Source: Silene noctiflora | Lineage: Eukaryota; Streptophyta; Magnoliopsida; Caryophyllales; Caryophyllaceae | Direction of reading: 5' to 3' | Assembly: GCA_009801015.1 (NCBI GenBank) | Contig: VHZZ01000606.1 | Location: 17,810 to 43,386 of the forward strand | Length of the DNA: 25,577 nucleotides | In this document: one piece after another, positions 24,839 to 25,577 of the stretch | Position numbering within the stretch: position 1 is the stretch's first letter | Layout of the letters: the number at the start of each line of letters is the position of its first letter | Notes under the pieces: generated by a model | Told to the model about the DNA's origin: nothing | Database searches by the model: none | Seen by the model: the letters and a program-made list of their open reading frames with translations, nothing else | Position numbers and translations under genes: made by a program

Positions 24839-25577
24839 GTTCGTTAGTTGGAATAAAAGCTAGCAAATGGGAACATATTTACAACTTGTATAAGAAGCAT
24901 TCACAGCTTATGGGGTTCAGCATCAAGAAATCTACATCTCGTAGAACGGAAGTGAAAGATAGGTCGTTCATTGAGAGATACTTCAGATGTTCTTACGAAG
25001 GAAAACATGGGAACGGGAGTAACAGGAATGGTGTTCCTGGTGTTACAAATGTGAGGAATGTTTCAATTACTCGATGTAATTGCGAAGCCTTTATTAGGAC
25101 GCAAGTAAATAAGGACGGAGTATGAGAGGCTTTGCAGCATGGTGTTGAAGATAATCACCCTTTCACACCGCCTCAGTGGCAGCATCATCACAGGTCTGAG
25201 CGAAAAATTATAGACGCGGAGGCTGAGGTAATAAAGGCAATGACTGAAGCGCATGTACGCCCTTCGGTCCAATTCGCAGTTGCTGCGGTAGGGGCTGGTG
25301 GTGATGCTTTTGTAGCCAACACTAAGCGAGACCATATTAATTACGTTAATAGGTTGAAGATGAAATCAATTAAAGGTAGTGATGCAGCAACATTGATCAG
25401 CCTTTTGACTAGTAGGCAAGCGGAGGAGCCGGGTTTCTTCTTCCTTGTTCAATTCACTGAAGACGGAAGACTAAGTAACCTTTTCTGGCGGGACGCGATG
25501 ATGAGAGAGGACTATTTGTTGTATGGAGATGTCAAAATATTCGATACGACGTATCGAACAAATAGGTATAATCTTAT

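Larger units (their letters stand above)
24208..25577 (+). pseudogene. FAR1/FHY3-related (FRS) protein, partial, with premature stop
   Basis: Exon 1 is 24208-24382 (MITTAMEDQTC ... LMSKG; donor AAAG|GTGTGT). Exon 2 starts at 24839 after TCTTTCAG. The phases fit exactly (G|GT, Gly), giving SKGSLVGIKASKWEHIYNLY. Exon 2 encodes the FAR1 DNA-binding domain (NLYKKHSQLMGFSIKKS, YFRCSYEG, RCNCEAFI) and, downstream, the start of a MULE transposase domain (DGRLSNLFWRDAMM, YGDVKIFDTTYRTNRYN). At 25123-25125 a TGA replaces the Trp codon normally found after KDG. The same frame then stays open and homologous to the window end, so this is a single nonsense change. The first His of the usual HNH zinc-ligand motif is Asp (EDNHPF). 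FRS proteins are domesticated Mutator-type transposases acting in light and growth signalling. It is either a recent pseudogene or a mobile-element copy, cut by the window edge. Confidence 0.75.

Noticed and set aside
25063..25335. Minus-strand 90-codon frame
   Set aside because: Shadow of the FRS exon.

Overview
This window looks like nuclear DNA from a flowering plant, probably a eudicot. Evidence: a long gene split by many GT-AG introns, AT-rich intergenic and intronic DNA, and several plant-type transposable elements. A few N's near the left end point to a draft assembly. The left LTR carries palindromic TACTCGATCGAGTA-type repeats that I loosely associate with Caryophyllales; this is a weak taxonomic hint only. 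There is no CRISPR array and no sign of prokaryotic operons.

Layout: (1) 1-3110 is a transposon zone. An antisense LTR-retrotransposon LTR ends at 1436 and is fused directly to a truncated antisense plant-mobile-domain (PMD) gene (2198-1437). Behind that lie a ~120-bp tandem repeat array and a CAA-rich tract. (2) About 3200-22440 is one large plus-strand gene, the plant orthologue of WDR48/UAF1 (Arabidopsis At3g05090, LRS1). I could resolve 17 coding exons (4427-21466) that join in frame into a 765-residue protein. There is a probable intron in the 5' UTR and another in the 3' UTR. (3) 22440-24200 is intergenic and holds a textbook hAT-type MITE with an 8-bp target duplication. (4) 24208-25577 is the start of a FAR1/FHY3-related (FRS, MULE-transposase-derived) gene. 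It has two exons, runs off the right edge and carries an in-frame stop codon in the FAR1 domain.

The WDR48 gene spans ~17 kb for 2.3 kb of coding sequence because its introns are full of small non-autonomous elements. These include Tc1/mariner (Stowaway)-like elements with TA flanks, long-armed foldback MITEs, SINE 3' ends, and one element nested inside another. All coding exons and splice sites nevertheless remain intact.

Function: by family knowledge, the WDR48 protein is a beta-propeller cofactor of USP1/USP12/USP46-type deubiquitinases. The two flanking protein genes derive from transposons and have no evident functional link to it. I found no clearly new biological system. The most notable observations are the precise LTR/PMD junction, the palindromic LTR end, the nested intronic elements, the 30-nt G run and the broken FRS gene.
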